64,000 nt of DNA from Variovorax saccharolyticus (GCF_030316765.1 NZ_JASZYT010000003.1:558001-622000); one strand, 5' to 3'. Counted from the first letter of the stretch, positions 49,537 through 59,267 are shown. The notes: generated by a model not told the origin, from the sequence alone. A program made the numbers and translations.

Positions 49537-49566
49537 AAAAAGGGAGGCCGCGGCCTCCCTTTTTTT
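49537..49566 (+). terminator. Rho-independent terminator after rne
   Basis: AAAAAGGGAGGCC pairs with GGCCTCCCTTTTT across a GC centre, ending in seven T residues (49560-49566), 18 bp past the rne stop. Nearly perfect palindrome, so it could also act on the opposite strand. Confidence 0.92.
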
Positions 49567-49845
49567 GTCTTCCGAACCCGCGCCGGGCGTCGGCCGGACA
49601 GCCGATGGTGCTTTCGTGTCCGCCGCCGCCGACCGTTCGTCGGCAGGGCCGTTCCGCCGGCGGAAACCGTGACGCCCCGATGCTGTGTGGCTATTCACAA
49701 ACGAAACCATCGGTACTAGTTCTCAAATCAACGAACGGCGTGCACAAACAACACCTTGATGCGCATTCGCATTAACAATTTGTCATACCAAAGGACTACA
49801 CTCTTACTTACGATGTTGCGCTGCACCATTGACCTCGATGAAGGT

Positions 49846-49890
49846 CCGTACAGAGGGGGCAGCCTACGCCGTTTGGCGGACGACGTACGG
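49846..49890. promoter_or_regulatory. Inverted repeat abutting the EPS promoter (candidate operator)
   Basis: CCGTAC (49846-49851) and GTACGG (49885-49890) flank a smaller GCC-GTTT-GGC hairpin (49868-49877), ending 6 bp before the -35 hexamer. The position suits an activator or repressor site, or a transcript fold from an upstream start. Confidence 0.4.
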
Positions 49891-49896
49891 CTTTTG

Positions 49897-49925
49897 TTGA
49901 CACGACAGCCGCTGCGACATATGTT
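49897..49925 (+). promoter_or_regulatory. Predicted sigma-70 promoter of the exopolysaccharide operon
   Basis: Consensus -35 TTGACA (49897-49902), 17-bp spacer, -10 TATGTT (49920-49925). Transcription would start near 49932, giving a leader of about 70 nt. Confidence 0.7.
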
Positions 49926-50004
49926 CAAATTCTTGCGGATAGTAGTAAAGCGTTACACTGCCACGCTCTAGTTTGAGGCAGCACCCGTTACGGGGGAATA
50001 TCAG

Positions 50005-50727
50005 ATGTTTCGTTCCGATTCGACCGCCAGCGGCAACGTGGTCCGACGCTTCCCCCCGGATGGCGGAGGCTCTTCCGCCCCCCCCGTGCAGGCCCGGCCG
50101 CCGCGGCTGACCCTCGTCGCACGCATCGCAAAACGCGGCTTCGACATCGCCGGTGCGCTGTTCTTCTTCGCCGTCTTCGGGCCGATTTACCTGCTGGTGG
50201 CGCTGGGCGTGCTGGTCAGCATGGGACGTCCGGTCCATTTCTGGCAGACCCGGCTCGGCGAACGCGGCCAGCGCTTCCGCTTTTACAAGTTCCGCTCGAT
50301 GGTGCGCAACTCGGACAACGTGCTGGACGAGTTTCTGAGCCGCAGCGACATGGCCCGCACCGAATGGGACACCTTCCAGAAGCTGGAGAAGGACCCGCGC
50401 ATCACGCCGATCGGCCAGGTCATCCGCAAGCTCAGCCTGGATGAACTGCCGCAGTTCTGGAACGTCCTCAAGGGCGACATGAGCCTGGTCGGCCCGCGTC
50501 CCTGCATGGAGCGCCAGCGCAGCCTCTACGGCAAGGGCTGGGAGCACTATTGCGCAATGCGTCCCGGCATCACCGGCCTCTGGCAGGTCAGCGGCCGCAA
50601 TCGGCTCTCCTATGCCCGCCGCGTCGAACTCGACGTGGAATACGTGAACAACTGGTCGCTGTGGCTCGACATCAAGATCCTGCTGAAGACGGTTCGCGCC
50701 GTCGTCACGGGCGATGGCTCCCGATGA
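50005..50727 (+). CDS. Undecaprenyl-phosphate sugar phosphotransferase (EPS initiating enzyme)
   Basis: 240 aa. Bacterial sugar transferase domain of WbaP/WcaJ type, lacking the four-helix N-terminal domain and keeping one membrane segment ([20 protein letters not shown]). Signatures: [46 protein letters not shown]. It starts repeat-unit assembly by moving hexose-1-phosphate (often glucose or galactose) to the lipid carrier; the sugar is not predictable. GGGGGAA precedes the ATG. First gene of the EPS operon. Confidence 0.93.
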   Translation: MFRSDSTASGNVVRRFPPDGGGSSAPPVQARPPRLTLVARIAKRGFDIAGALFFFAVFGPIYLLVALGVLVSMGRPVHFWQTRLGERGQRFRFYKFRSMVRNSDNVLDEFLSRSDMARTEWDTFQKLEKDPRITPIGQVIRKLSLDELPQFWNVLKGDMSLVGPRPCMERQRSLYGKGWEHYCAMRPGITGLWQVSGRNRLSYARRVELDVEYVNNWSLWLDIKILLKTVRAVVTGDGSR

Positions 50728-50746
50728 GCCGCGCGGAGACTTGCCG

Positions 50747-52183
50747 ATGACCCGAATCCGGCCGGTCGTTCTGTGCGGTGGCAGTGGCACCCGTTTGTGG
50801 CCGCTTTCCCGCAAGACCCTGCCCAAGCAGTTCGCGCCGCTGGTCGGCAACAAGAGCTTGTTGCTGCTCACGCTCGAACGCCTGCGCCTGCTCAACCCCG
50901 AAGTGACCTGCGTGGCCGCGGAAGAGCACCGCTTCCTGGTGCAGGAGGCGATCGATGCCGCCCGGGTCAGCGGCAAGCAGCTGCTCGAACCGGTGGCGCG
51001 CAACACCGCCGCCGCCATGGCCGCGGCCGCCCTGCTGGCCGATCCTGAACAGCTGCTGCTGTTCGCGCCAGCCGACCACTACATCCCCGAGCCGGAGCGC
51101 TTCGCGGCAACGGTCCAGATGGGCGTGGCGGCGGCGCTCGCCGGCCATCTCGTGACCTTCGGCGTCGAGCCATCCTTTCCGAGCACGGCCTACGGCTACA
51201 TCCGCCAGGGCGACAAGCTCGACCTCGCGCTGGAGAACGAGTCGGGCCGCAAGGTCGCGGCCTTCATCGAGAAGCCGCCGGCCGAGCGCGCCGAACAGTT
51301 GCTGCTCGAAGGCGGCAACCTCTGGAATGCAGGCATCCTGCTGGTCCAGGCGAAGGTCCTGATCGCGGCGCTGCAGGCGCATGCCCCGGACATCCTCGAC
51401 AGCTGCAAGCAGGCCACTGCCGCCATCGAGACGGATGGCGACTTCCTGCGGATGGACAGCGCAGCCTTCGGCCGCTGCCGCAGCCAGAGCATCGACTACG
51501 CGGTGCTCGAGAAATGCGACCGCGTGGCGGTCATCCCCTTCCAGGGTCGCTGGAGCGACGTCGGGAGCTGGAACGCGGTCGCCGACCTCCACGACGCCGA
51601 TGCCAACGGCAACCGCATCAGCGGCCAGGGCTTCGCGATGGGTGCGACCAACACCTTCATCCATGCGCCGAGCCGTCCGGTCGTCGCGCTCGGGACCAAG
51701 GATCTGCTGGTGATCGACACCCCCGACGCCCTGCTGGTGGTGCACCGGGAATGCGCGGAGCAGGTCAAGGACGTGGTCGCGCTGCTGACCACGCACGGCC
51801 ACAGCCAGGCCACCCGGCATCGTCGGATTCCGAGGCCCTGGGGCGCCTACGACAGCATCGACGATGGCGAGCGCTTCGCGGTCAAGCGGCTGACGGTCAA
51901 ACCCGGTGCGCGCCTGGCCCTTCGGATGCACCACCATCGTGCCGAGCACTGGGTGGTGGTCAAGGGCACGGCCCGCGTGCTCTGCGACGACCGGGCCGTG
52001 CTGGTGAAGGAGAACGAGTCGATCTACATTCCAGTTGGCGCGGTCTATCGGCTCGAGAATGCCGGCAAGACCGAGCTCGAGGTGATCGAGGTCCAGACCG
52101 GCGGCTACCTGGGCGAAGACGACATCGTGCGTATCGCCGACGTCGAGTCGCCCGGCCTAGGCGATGCAAGAAAGCTGGCCTGA
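50747..52183 (+). CDS. manC: Mannose-1-phosphate guanylyltransferase / mannose-6-phosphate isomerase
   Basis: 478 aa, the length of the bifunctional type II enzyme. The N-terminal nucleotidyltransferase has LCGGSGTRLWPLSRKTLPKQ and FIEKP (substrate site). The C-terminal cupin domain carries RMHHHRAEHWVVVKGTARVL, the zinc-binding isomerase part. Makes GDP-mannose for the polysaccharide. ATG 50747 with GGAG 8 bases upstream is preferred to the in-frame ATG 50714, which overlaps the previous gene. Confidence 0.96.
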   Translation: MTRIRPVVLCGGSGTRLWPLSRKTLPKQFAPLVGNKSLLLLTLERLRLLNPEVTCVAAEEHRFLVQEAIDAARVSGKQLLEPVARNTAAAMAAAALLADPEQLLLFAPADHYIPEPERFAATVQMGVAAALAGHLVTFGVEPSFPSTAYGYIRQGDKLDLALENESGRKVAAFIEKPPAERAEQLLLEGGNLWNAGILLVQAKVLIAALQAHAPDILDSCKQATAAIETDGDFLRMDSAAFGRCRSQSIDYAVLEKCDRVAVIPFQGRWSDVGSWNAVADLHDADANGNRISGQGFAMGATNTFIHAPSRPVVALGTKDLLVIDTPDALLVVHRECAEQVKDVVALLTTHGHSQATRHRRIPRPWGAYDSIDDGERFAVKRLTVKPGARLALRMHHHRAEHWVVVKGTARVLCDDRAVLVKENESIYIPVGAVYRLENAGKTELEVIEVQTGGYLGEDDIVRIADVESPGLGDARKLA

Positions 52184-52216
52184 ATTTCCGATGGCGGCGC
52201 CCCAGGCGATATTGAA

Positions 52217-53182
52217 ATGAACGAATTGCAGAAGCGGATTTTCGTGGCGGGCCACCGCGGCATGGTCGGCAGCGCCATCGTGCGCTGCCTCGAACAGCAG
52301 GGCTACACCGGGATCATCGCCCGCAGCCGCTCCGAACTCGACCTGACCGACCAGGCGCAGGTGCGGGCCTTCTTCGCCGAGGAGAAGCCGCAGGAGGTCT
52401 ATGTCGCGGCCGCGAAGGTCGGCGGCATCCACGCCAACAACAGCTATCCGGCCGAGTTCATCTATTCGAACCTGATGGTCGAGGCCAACCTGATCCACGA
52501 AGCCTGGCGCACCAGTGTCGCCAAGCTGCTGTTCCTGGGATCGAGCTGCATCTATCCGCGGCTCGCGCAGCAGCCGATGTCGGAAGACGCGCTGCTGACG
52601 GGCAAGCTGGAGCCGACCAACGAGCCCTACGCGATCGCCAAGATCGCCGGCATCAAGCTGTGCGAGAGCTACAACCGCCAGTACGGCTGCGATTTCCGCA
52701 GCGTGATGCCGACCAACCTCTACGGGCCGGGCGACAACTACCACCCCGAGAACAGCCATGTGCTGCCGGCGATGATCCGGCGCTTCCACGAGGCGAAGCT
52801 CAACGACGCCCCGGCCGTCGTGATCTGGGGTACGGGTTCGCCCAAGCGCGAGTTCCTCTACGTCGACGACATGGCGCGGGCCTGCGTCCACGTCATGGAC
52901 CTGCCGCGCGAGACCTACGCAGCCCACACCGAGGTCATGGCCAGCCACATCAATGTCGGCACCGGCGAGGACCTGTCGATCGCAGATCTGGCGCAGCTGG
53001 TCAGCGACGTGGTCGGCTACCAGGGCAGCATCCAGTACGACACCAGCAAGCCCGACGGCACGCCGCGCAAGCTGCTGGACATCTCGCGCATCCGCAAGCT
53101 CGGCTGGCAGCCGGAGGTGGCCCTGCGCGAAGGGATTGCCAACGCCTACGAGGACTTCTGCAGCGAAGCGCTGGTCGCCTGA
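52217..53182 (+). CDS. fcl: GDP-L-fucose synthase
   Basis: 321 aa extended SDR. 3,5-epimerises and reduces GDP-4-keto-6-deoxymannose to GDP-L-fucose. Rossmann motif [14 protein letters not shown], Ser in [13 protein letters not shown], Tyr-x3-Lys in [13 protein letters not shown], substrate segment [16 protein letters not shown]. Its substrate is made by GDP-mannose 4,6-dehydratase (gmd), which is usually adjacent but absent from this window. With manC upstream it indicates a fucose-containing polymer if gmd exists elsewhere. Confidence 0.96.
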   Translation: MNELQKRIFVAGHRGMVGSAIVRCLEQQGYTGIIARSRSELDLTDQAQVRAFFAEEKPQEVYVAAAKVGGIHANNSYPAEFIYSNLMVEANLIHEAWRTSVAKLLFLGSSCIYPRLAQQPMSEDALLTGKLEPTNEPYAIAKIAGIKLCESYNRQYGCDFRSVMPTNLYGPGDNYHPENSHVLPAMIRRFHEAKLNDAPAVVIWGTGSPKREFLYVDDMARACVHVMDLPRETYAAHTEVMASHINVGTGEDLSIADLAQLVSDVVGYQGSIQYDTSKPDGTPRKLLDISRIRKLGWQPEVALREGIANAYEDFCSEALVA

Positions 53183-53192
53183 AGGGCCGGCC

Positions 53193-54260
53193 GTGGTCGC
53201 CGCGATCCAAGGGATGAACGCTTCTTCCTCCATTTCCATCATTCCGCCGGGACCGGGCGGCGTGAAGGACTACGCCTCGCTGGTCGGCGCAGCGCTGGAC
53301 GCCCCGCTGGTCGAGCTGACGCCGCAGACCCCGATCGACGGCTTCGGCGGCCGCGTGCTGCTGGTGCACTTCAGCGGCTACGGCTACCAGAAGCGCGGCG
53401 TTCCGTTGTGGCTGGTGCGTGCCGTGCGCGAGATGCGGCCTCGCTTCGACAGCGTCGGTTTCGTCTTTCACGAGCTGTTCGCGGTCGGCCCGCCGTGGCG
53501 TTCGGCTTTCTGGCTCAGCGGCATCCAGAAGGTCATTGCACGCGACATGCTGGCGATGGCTGATTTCTGGATCACCAGCCGCGACGACTCGGCGCGCTGG
53601 CTGCTCGCGTCGCGGGCCGGGGCCGTGCCGCACCGGGTGCTGCCGATCTTCTCGACCGTGGGCGAGCCCGATGCGATCGCGACCTCCCGCAAGGACGAGA
53701 TCGTCGTTTTCGGCACCTCGGGCGTGCGGGCGAACGTCTATCAATGGGCCGACGGCGAGATCTTTCGCAGCGCCGAGCGCAAGGGCCTGCAGATCCACGA
53801 CATCGGCCCGGCCTTCCCGCCCCAGAGTGCGCTGGCCGCCCGCCTGGCAGCCAGCGGCGCCGTGGTCCACGGCAAGCTGCCCGCCGACGAAGTGGACGCC
53901 CGCATGGCCGAGGCCCGGTACGGGGCGCTGGCCTATCCGGCCGAGGACGTCGCGAAGAGCAGCGTCTTCGCCGCCTATTGCGCGCACGGGCTCTGCACGA
54001 TCTTGTTGTCGCCCTCGAACCGGACCAGGGACGGACTGGTCGCCAACCGTCACTACGCCTTCGGATTCGAAGCGCTCGACGATGCAGGAATCAATCCCGC
54101 ACGCGTCGGCCGGGAGGCGAGGAACTGGTACGAGCCGCATCGGCTGTCGGCGCACCAGGCGGTGCTTCGACAGTTGGCGGCTCAGACGGCGCAGGCCCGC
54201 CGCGGCGCGCTGCCGAGCGTCGCCAAGCCGCCGATGCACGGCGTCGGCTCGCCACCATGA
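53193..54260 (+). CDS. Putative glycosyltransferase (GT-B like)
   Basis: 355 aa. The N-terminus has a glycine-rich segment ISIIPPGPGGVKDYASLVGA like the acceptor side of GT4 enzymes; the second half includes VVFGTSGVRANVY and GKLPADEVDARMAEARYGAL, reminiscent of a nucleotide-sugar domain, but the usual E-x7-E motif is not evident. Context (between fcl and a GT4 gene, ATGA overlap downstream) supports an EPS glycosyltransferase. GTG 53193 has AAGGG 6 bases upstream; ATG 53214 is the alternative start. Confidence 0.6.
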   Translation: MVAAIQGMNASSSISIIPPGPGGVKDYASLVGAALDAPLVELTPQTPIDGFGGRVLLVHFSGYGYQKRGVPLWLVRAVREMRPRFDSVGFVFHELFAVGPPWRSAFWLSGIQKVIARDMLAMADFWITSRDDSARWLLASRAGAVPHRVLPIFSTVGEPDAIATSRKDEIVVFGTSGVRANVYQWADGEIFRSAERKGLQIHDIGPAFPPQSALAARLAASGAVVHGKLPADEVDARMAEARYGALAYPAEDVAKSSVFAAYCAHGLCTILLSPSNRTRDGLVANRHYAFGFEALDDAGINPARVGREARNWYEPHRLSAHQAVLRQLAAQTAQARRGALPSVAKPPMHGVGSPP

Positions 54261-55438
54261 CGCCCGTGCTCGTCACCCATCCGGGGCTGCAGCATTCGCA
54301 TCAGCTGGCCCTGGCGCTTCACGAGCGCTCGCTGCTGCAATCGTTCTGGTCGGGCGTGCCGGTGGCCGCAAGAGGCGAACCGGCGCCCTGGTGGATGCCC
54401 GAGCAATACCGGCAGAAGATCCGCACCGTCGACATTCCGCGCGCGCTGCGCCGCCACCCGGCGCGTTTCCAGATCGCGATGCGTGCCTCGCAGAAGTTCC
54501 ACTGGGGCGGCCCGGGCCTGGACGGCGCGCACCGCATCTTCCATTGGTTCGACGCCTGGGCGGCGCGGCAGATCCTCAAGCACAGGCCCAAGGTCGTGGT
54601 CGCCTACGAAAATGCGGCCTACCACAGCTTCCAGGCCGCGCGGTCGATCGGCGCGCGCTGCGTGCTGGATGCGGCGGCGTTCCACCACCAGGCGGCCAAG
54701 GAGCTCTTCGGCGGCTTCGACACCCCCTACACGCCCGAGATCAACCGTCGCAAGGACGAGGAAGTCCGCCTCGCTGACCTGATCCTCACCTGCTCCCCGC
54801 TGGCGGCGGAAAGCTATGTCTCGAACGGCGTCGCCGCGGACAAGCTGCGTCCCGTCCTGCTCGGCGCCGAACCGCCGGCGGACATCCCGGCATGGCAGCC
54901 CGGCCCGGGTGCGCCCCGCTTCGTCTTCGCCGGCACGTTGTGCCACCGCAAGGCGGTCGACGTGATCGTCGAGGCCTTCCGCCGCCTGCACGCCGAGGGT
55001 CTGCGCTACGACCTGGAGTTCATGGGCGGTGTCGCAGATCCGGCGTTGCTGGCGGCGGTCGAGGCGACGCCCGATGCGCGCCATCGCGCCAACGCACCGC
55101 AGCAGACGCTGTATGCGGTGCTGTCGCAGGCCGACTGCCTGCTGCTGCCGTCGCGCTCCGACTCGTTCGGAATGGTGGTCGCCGAGGCGATGGCCTGCGG
55201 CACGCCGGCCATCGTGTCGACGCAGACAGGTGCCAAGGCAATGATCGAGAATCACCCGGGCGCCGGCTGGATCGTCGAGCCCGAGGTCGACTCTCTGTAT
55301 GCCACGGCGCGCCGGTTGATCGAAGAGCCCGGACTGCTGCGCGCCGCACGGCCGGCGGCGCTGCGCGCCGGCCAGACCTTCTCGTGGGCCAGCTACCGGG
55401 ACCGGGCGGGACAACTGATCGAGGAGTTCGTTCGATGA
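54257..55438 (+). CDS. GT4-family glycosyltransferase
   Basis: 393 aa. GT-B fold; the donor-binding C-terminal domain has FVFAGTLCHRKAVDVIVEAF, ADCLLLPSRSDSFGMVVAEA and MACGTPAIVST, giving the E-x7-E region of retaining GT4 enzymes. The N-terminal VLVTHPGLQHSHQLALAL is short for the family. The sugar and linkage are unknown. Overlaps its neighbours on both sides by ATGA, so it is part of a tightly coupled unit. Confidence 0.87.
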   Translation: MTPVLVTHPGLQHSHQLALALHERSLLQSFWSGVPVAARGEPAPWWMPEQYRQKIRTVDIPRALRRHPARFQIAMRASQKFHWGGPGLDGAHRIFHWFDAWAARQILKHRPKVVVAYENAAYHSFQAARSIGARCVLDAAAFHHQAAKELFGGFDTPYTPEINRRKDEEVRLADLILTCSPLAAESYVSNGVAADKLRPVLLGAEPPADIPAWQPGPGAPRFVFAGTLCHRKAVDVIVEAFRRLHAEGLRYDLEFMGGVADPALLAAVEATPDARHRANAPQQTLYAVLSQADCLLLPSRSDSFGMVVAEAMACGTPAIVSTQTGAKAMIENHPGAGWIVEPEVDSLYATARRLIEEPGLLRAARPAALRAGQTFSWASYRDRAGQLIEEFVR

Positions 55439-56781
55439 ACAGCACTGCGGCCTCCCTGCCGTTCGACCGGGTTCGCCGGGCTTCGATGAGCCGGGCGGGC
55501 TACGCGTTCATCGGGGTGCTGCTCGTCGTCGTGCTCGAGGGCGCCATCCGCAAGTGGGCGGTGTCGTCCGCCACGCTGCCGCTGATCCTGCTGCGCGACG
55601 TGCTGGCGGCCTACGTGATCATGTACGCCTGGTCGCACGGGCATCTGAAGCGGCAGCCGGTCGCCACCGCGGTGATGCTCGCATGGTCCTGCCTGGTGGT
55701 GGCCTGGGGCCTGATGCAACTCGTGGGCGGCGCGAGTTCGCCCACCATCCTGCTGATCGGCTTGCGCTTCTGGCTCTTCTACGCCTGGTTCGCGGTGGCC
55801 GCGGCGGCGTCGATGAACGAGACCGACTACCGGACCGCGGTGCTGGTCGCCGTCGGCTGCCTGGTGCTCATGGCCCCTCTGGCCGTGCTGCAGTACCTGT
55901 CGCCACCCAGCGCCCGCATCAACGCCCAGACGGACGGCGGCGACGAGACCACCGTCTTCACCGTGGTCCCGGGCGTGGTCCGCACCACCGGCACCTTCAG
56001 CTTCACGCTGGGCTACGCCACCTTCCTGGCGATGGTGGCGCCGCTGGTCTTCGGCGTCGTCGCGGCCCGCAAGCGAACGCGGGCGCAATCGCTGTTCGCC
56101 ATGGCGGCGCTGGGCGGCTTCGCGGTCGGCAGCCTGGTCAGCGGCTCGCGGGCCGCCGTGCTTTTCGCTGGCGCCATCCTGATGGCCTACTTCCTGGGCC
56201 GGCTCTGGCTGGCGCGGGGCAAGGCGCGCGTGCGTGCCGGCGTGACGGTCGTCGTCGGCGTGCTGCTCATTGCGGTGCTGCTCTATGCCTTCAGCGGCGC
56301 GATCGAGAACACCAGCCAGCGCTTCGAACAGGCGGCGGCCGACGAGGGTTTCTGGGGCCGGCTGCTCATGACCTTCATCGGCGAGGCCCACGTCTACGAC
56401 AACTTCAGCTGGCTCGGCCAGGGGATCGGCCTGGGCTCCAACCTGGCGGGCTACGTGCGCACCGGCAGCCAGGCCTTCACGATCGCGGAGATCGAAGCCG
56501 GCCGGATCCTGCTGGAAGGCGGCTTGATCGGCTATGCCTTCACGGCGCTGAAGGTGGTCGTCATCGTGGTCTGCATTGGCAAGAGCCTGCGCCTGGCCTA
56601 CCGGCTGCAATCGCCTTATCCGCTGCTGCTGTGGCTGAGCGTGGCGGTCGCGCTGCTCACCTGGCCGGCCATCGGCCAGCTCTCGGCGCACGGGCTGCTG
56701 GGCCTCATCCTGGCCTTCGGATTGCTCGTCTTCAGGCACCCGACGACCGAGTTCTTTCCTCCTCGCAAGCCATCGACGTGA
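55435..56781 (+). CDS. Wzy-like O-antigen/EPS polymerase
   Basis: 448 aa with 10-12 hydrophobic segments. Typical of Wzy/O-antigen ligase family proteins are the large periplasmic loop after GTFSFTLGYATFLAMVA and the segment VYDNFSWLGQGIGLGSNLAG. The Arg-containing GSLVSGSRAAVLFAGAIL matches the SR motif common in this family. It would polymerise lipid-linked repeat units in the periplasm, consistent with the Wza/Wzc genes nearby. Primary sequences of Wzy vary widely, so the call rests on topology and context. Confidence 0.82.
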   Translation: MNSTAASLPFDRVRRASMSRAGYAFIGVLLVVVLEGAIRKWAVSSATLPLILLRDVLAAYVIMYAWSHGHLKRQPVATAVMLAWSCLVVAWGLMQLVGGASSPTILLIGLRFWLFYAWFAVAAAASMNETDYRTAVLVAVGCLVLMAPLAVLQYLSPPSARINAQTDGGDETTVFTVVPGVVRTTGTFSFTLGYATFLAMVAPLVFGVVAARKRTRAQSLFAMAALGGFAVGSLVSGSRAAVLFAGAILMAYFLGRLWLARGKARVRAGVTVVVGVLLIAVLLYAFSGAIENTSQRFEQAAADEGFWGRLLMTFIGEAHVYDNFSWLGQGIGLGSNLAGYVRTGSQAFTIAEIEAGRILLEGGLIGYAFTALKVVVIVVCIGKSLRLAYRLQSPYPLLLWLSVAVALLTWPAIGQLSAHGLLGLILAFGLLVFRHPTTEFFPPRKPST

Positions 56782-57998
56782 GACTGCTCCACCTGATCCC
56801 TTCGGTCGACCCCCGGGGCGGCGGCCCGATCGAAGGCGTGCTGCGCATCCATGAAGCGCTCGTCGGCCTCGGCCACGACAGCGAGTTGCTGAGCCTGGAC
56901 GACCCATCCTCGGCCAGCGTGCGCGAATGCCCGGCACCGGTCCACGCGCTGGGTCCGTCGCGCACCAGCTACGGCTACACGCCGCTGGTGGTCGAATGGC
57001 TGCGCGAACACGCGACCGGCTACGACGCGGTGATCGTCAATGGCCTGTGGCAGTACACCGGCTTTGCCGCGTGGCGCGCCCTGCGCGCATCGCCCACGCC
57101 CTACTTCGTCTACACGCACGGCATGCTCGATCCGTGGTTCAAGCGGCGCTATCCGCTGAAGCACCTCAAGAAGTGGCTCTACTGGCCATGGGGCGAGTAC
57201 CGGGTGCTGCGCGATGCGGCCGCGGTGATCTTCACCTGCGAGGAGGAGCGTCTGCTCGCCCGCCGGTCCTTCTGGCTCTATCGCGCGCGCGAAGTCGTGG
57301 GCTCCTACGGCACCTCCGAGCCGCCGTCGGACGCAGCGGCCCTGACCGAAGCCTTCCTGGCCCGGTTTCCCGAGCTTCGGGGCAAGCGGGCGCTGCTCTA
57401 TCTGGGGCGCATCCACGAGAAGAAGGGCGGCGATCTCCTGGTCGATGCCTTCGCCCGCGTCGCCGGCGCGGAGCCCGACCTGCGGCTCGTGATGGCCGGT
57501 CCGGGCGAAGAAGCGCTGGTGCGGCAACTCAAGCACCGCGCCGACGAACTCGGCATCGCGAACCGCATCACCTGGACCGGGATGCTGCAGGGCGACCTCA
57601 AGTGGGGCGCCTTTCACGCGGCGGATGTGTTCTGCCTGCCCTCCCACCAGGAGAACTTCGGCATCGCCGTGGTGGAAGCCCTGGCCTGCGGCAAGCCCAC
57701 CCTGCTGAGCGACAAGGTCAACATCTGGCGCGAGATCGAGCAGGACGGCGCCGGCATCGTGGCCTCCGACACGCTGGCCGGCACGATCGAGACGCTGCAG
57801 CGCTGGCTGGCGCTGGCGCCAGCCGAAGCCGACGCGATGCGCACGGCCGCGCGGCGCTCGTTCCGGCAGCGCTTCCAGGTCGGCGAGGTGGCGGAAAAGC
57901 TGCTGCGGATCGTCAGCGAGAACGCGCCGGCGCTCGACGCCTCGGCGCCGTCGAAGAAACGCCGGAACGGTACCGGAATGCTGCCCGAGGGCCAATGA
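56778..57998 (+). CDS. GT4-family glycosyltransferase
   Basis: 406 aa. N-terminal acceptor domain LLHLIPSVDPRGGGPIEGVL (Gly-rich GT4 motif) and TPYFVYTHGMLDPWFKRRYP; C-terminal donor domain LLYLGRIHEKKGGDLLVDAF and HQENFGIAVVEALACGKPTL with E-x7-E. It resembles colanic-acid-type or mannosyl/galactosyl transferases; the exact linkage is unknown. GTG start overlapping the polymerase stop (GTGA), ATGA overlap with the next gene. Confidence 0.87.
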   Translation: MRLLHLIPSVDPRGGGPIEGVLRIHEALVGLGHDSELLSLDDPSSASVRECPAPVHALGPSRTSYGYTPLVVEWLREHATGYDAVIVNGLWQYTGFAAWRALRASPTPYFVYTHGMLDPWFKRRYPLKHLKKWLYWPWGEYRVLRDAAAVIFTCEEERLLARRSFWLYRAREVVGSYGTSEPPSDAAALTEAFLARFPELRGKRALLYLGRIHEKKGGDLLVDAFARVAGAEPDLRLVMAGPGEEALVRQLKHRADELGIANRITWTGMLQGDLKWGAFHAADVFCLPSHQENFGIAVVEALACGKPTLLSDKVNIWREIEQDGAGIVASDTLAGTIETLQRWLALAPAEADAMRTAARRSFRQRFQVGEVAEKLLRIVSENAPALDASAPSKKRRNGTGMLPEGQ

Positions 57999-59221
57999 AA
58001 CTTCTCGTCTACGGAATCAATTTCACGCCGGAACTGACCGGCATCGGCAAGTACACAGGCGAGATGGTGGCCTGGCTCGCGGCCAGGGGGCACGAAGTCC
58101 GGGTGGTGACGGCACCGCCCTACTATCCGGACTGGGCGGTCTGGCCGGGCTACAAGGGCTCGCGCTACACCCGGGAAGACTGGAACGGCGCCACCGTCTT
58201 CCGGACGCCGCTGTGGGTACCGCGCAAGGTGACGGGATTGAAAAGGCTGGTCCACCTGGCCAGCTTCGCGCTGTCCAGCATTCCCGCCCTGCTCGCGCAA
58301 TGGCGCTGGAAGCCCGACGTGGTGTGGGTCACCGAGCCGCCGCTGTTCTGCACGCCGGCGGCGCTGGCCTTCGCGCGCCTGCGTTCGGCGAAGGCATGGC
58401 TGCACATCCAGGACTACGAGGTCGACGCCGCCTTCGAACTGGGCCTGCTCAAGGGGGCTCGCGTGCGCGCCTTCGTCGCCGCCGTCGAACGCGGCCTGAT
58501 GCGCCGCTTCGACCGCATCTCGACCATTTCCCTGCGCATGATGGAGCGCGCCCGCAGCAAAGGCACCGACGACGCGCGGCTGGTCTCGCTGCCGAACTGG
58601 GCCGACGTGAAGGCCGTGCAGCCGCTGCGCACTGCGAGCCCCTATCGCGCCGAACTGGGCATCCGCCCGGATGCAGTGGTGGCCCTCTATTCCGGCAACA
58701 TGGGTGCCAAGCAGGGCCTCGAACTGCTGGCCGAGATGGCGCATCTGCTGCAAGGGCAGCCCGACCTGGAGTTCGTCTTCTGCGGCAACGGCGCCGGCCG
58801 CGCCGACCTGATGCAGCGCTGCGAGAAGCTGGCGAACGTGCGCTTCCTCGACCTGCAGCCGGTCGAGCGCCTGGGCGACCTGCTGGGCCTTGCCGACATC
58901 CATCTGCTGCCGCAGCGCGCGGACGCCGCCGATCTCGTGATGCCCTCCAAGCTCACCGGCATGCTCAGCAGCGGCCGCCCGGTGGTCGCCGGCGCGCGGC
59001 CCGAAACCGAACTCGGCAAGGTCGCCTCGCAATGCGGCATCGCCGTCGCTCCGGACGACGCCCGCGCTTTTGCCGATGCCGTGCTCAAGCTGGCCTCCGA
59101 CCCCGCCTTGCGCCGCGACCTGAGCCTGCGCGCCCGCGCCTTCGCCGAAGCCAACTTCGACCGGGACGCCGTCCTGGCGCAGTTCGAGCGCGACCTCCAG
59201 GCCGCCTGCCGCAAGAACTGA
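57995..59221 (+). CDS. WcaI-like glycosyltransferase (colanic-acid type)
   Basis: 408 aa. The start MKLLVYGINFTPELTGIGKY, with TGEMVAWLAARGHEVRVVTA and PPYYPDW, closely follows WcaI, the putative fucosyltransferase of colanic acid synthesis. The donor domain reads LYSGNMGAKQGLELLAEMA and LPQRADAADLVMPSKLTGML. Given fcl in the same operon, L-fucose transfer is the best guess, but it is inference. Last gene of the + strand EPS operon, followed by a terminator shared with the convergent wzc unit. Confidence 0.88.
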   Translation: MKLLVYGINFTPELTGIGKYTGEMVAWLAARGHEVRVVTAPPYYPDWAVWPGYKGSRYTREDWNGATVFRTPLWVPRKVTGLKRLVHLASFALSSIPALLAQWRWKPDVVWVTEPPLFCTPAALAFARLRSAKAWLHIQDYEVDAAFELGLLKGARVRAFVAAVERGLMRRFDRISTISLRMMERARSKGTDDARLVSLPNWADVKAVQPLRTASPYRAELGIRPDAVVALYSGNMGAKQGLELLAEMAHLLQGQPDLEFVFCGNGAGRADLMQRCEKLANVRFLDLQPVERLGDLLGLADIHLLPQRADAADLVMPSKLTGMLSSGRPVVAGARPETELGKVASQCGIAVAPDDARAFADAVLKLASDPALRRDLSLRARAFAEANFDRDAVLAQFERDLQAACRKN

Positions 59222-59267
59222 AAAGGCCGGCGAAACTCTCGACCAGGAAGCCAGCCCGCAAACGGCA

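Larger units (their letters stand above)
49567..50004 (+). other. AT-richer control region upstream of the exopolysaccharide genes
   Basis: 438 bases without a supported gene, visibly lower in GC than the rest of the window from about 49690. Contains an inverted repeat (49846-49890), a good promoter (49897-49925) and a leader ending GGGGGAA before the sugar transferase ATG. A 71-codon frame at 49756 lacks a ribosome-binding site and codon character and is not called. Confidence 0.7.

Noticed and set aside
49756..49971. 71-codon frame in the EPS control region
   Set aside because: No ribosome-binding site, no recognisable protein features, and it crosses the predicted promoter and inverted repeat.
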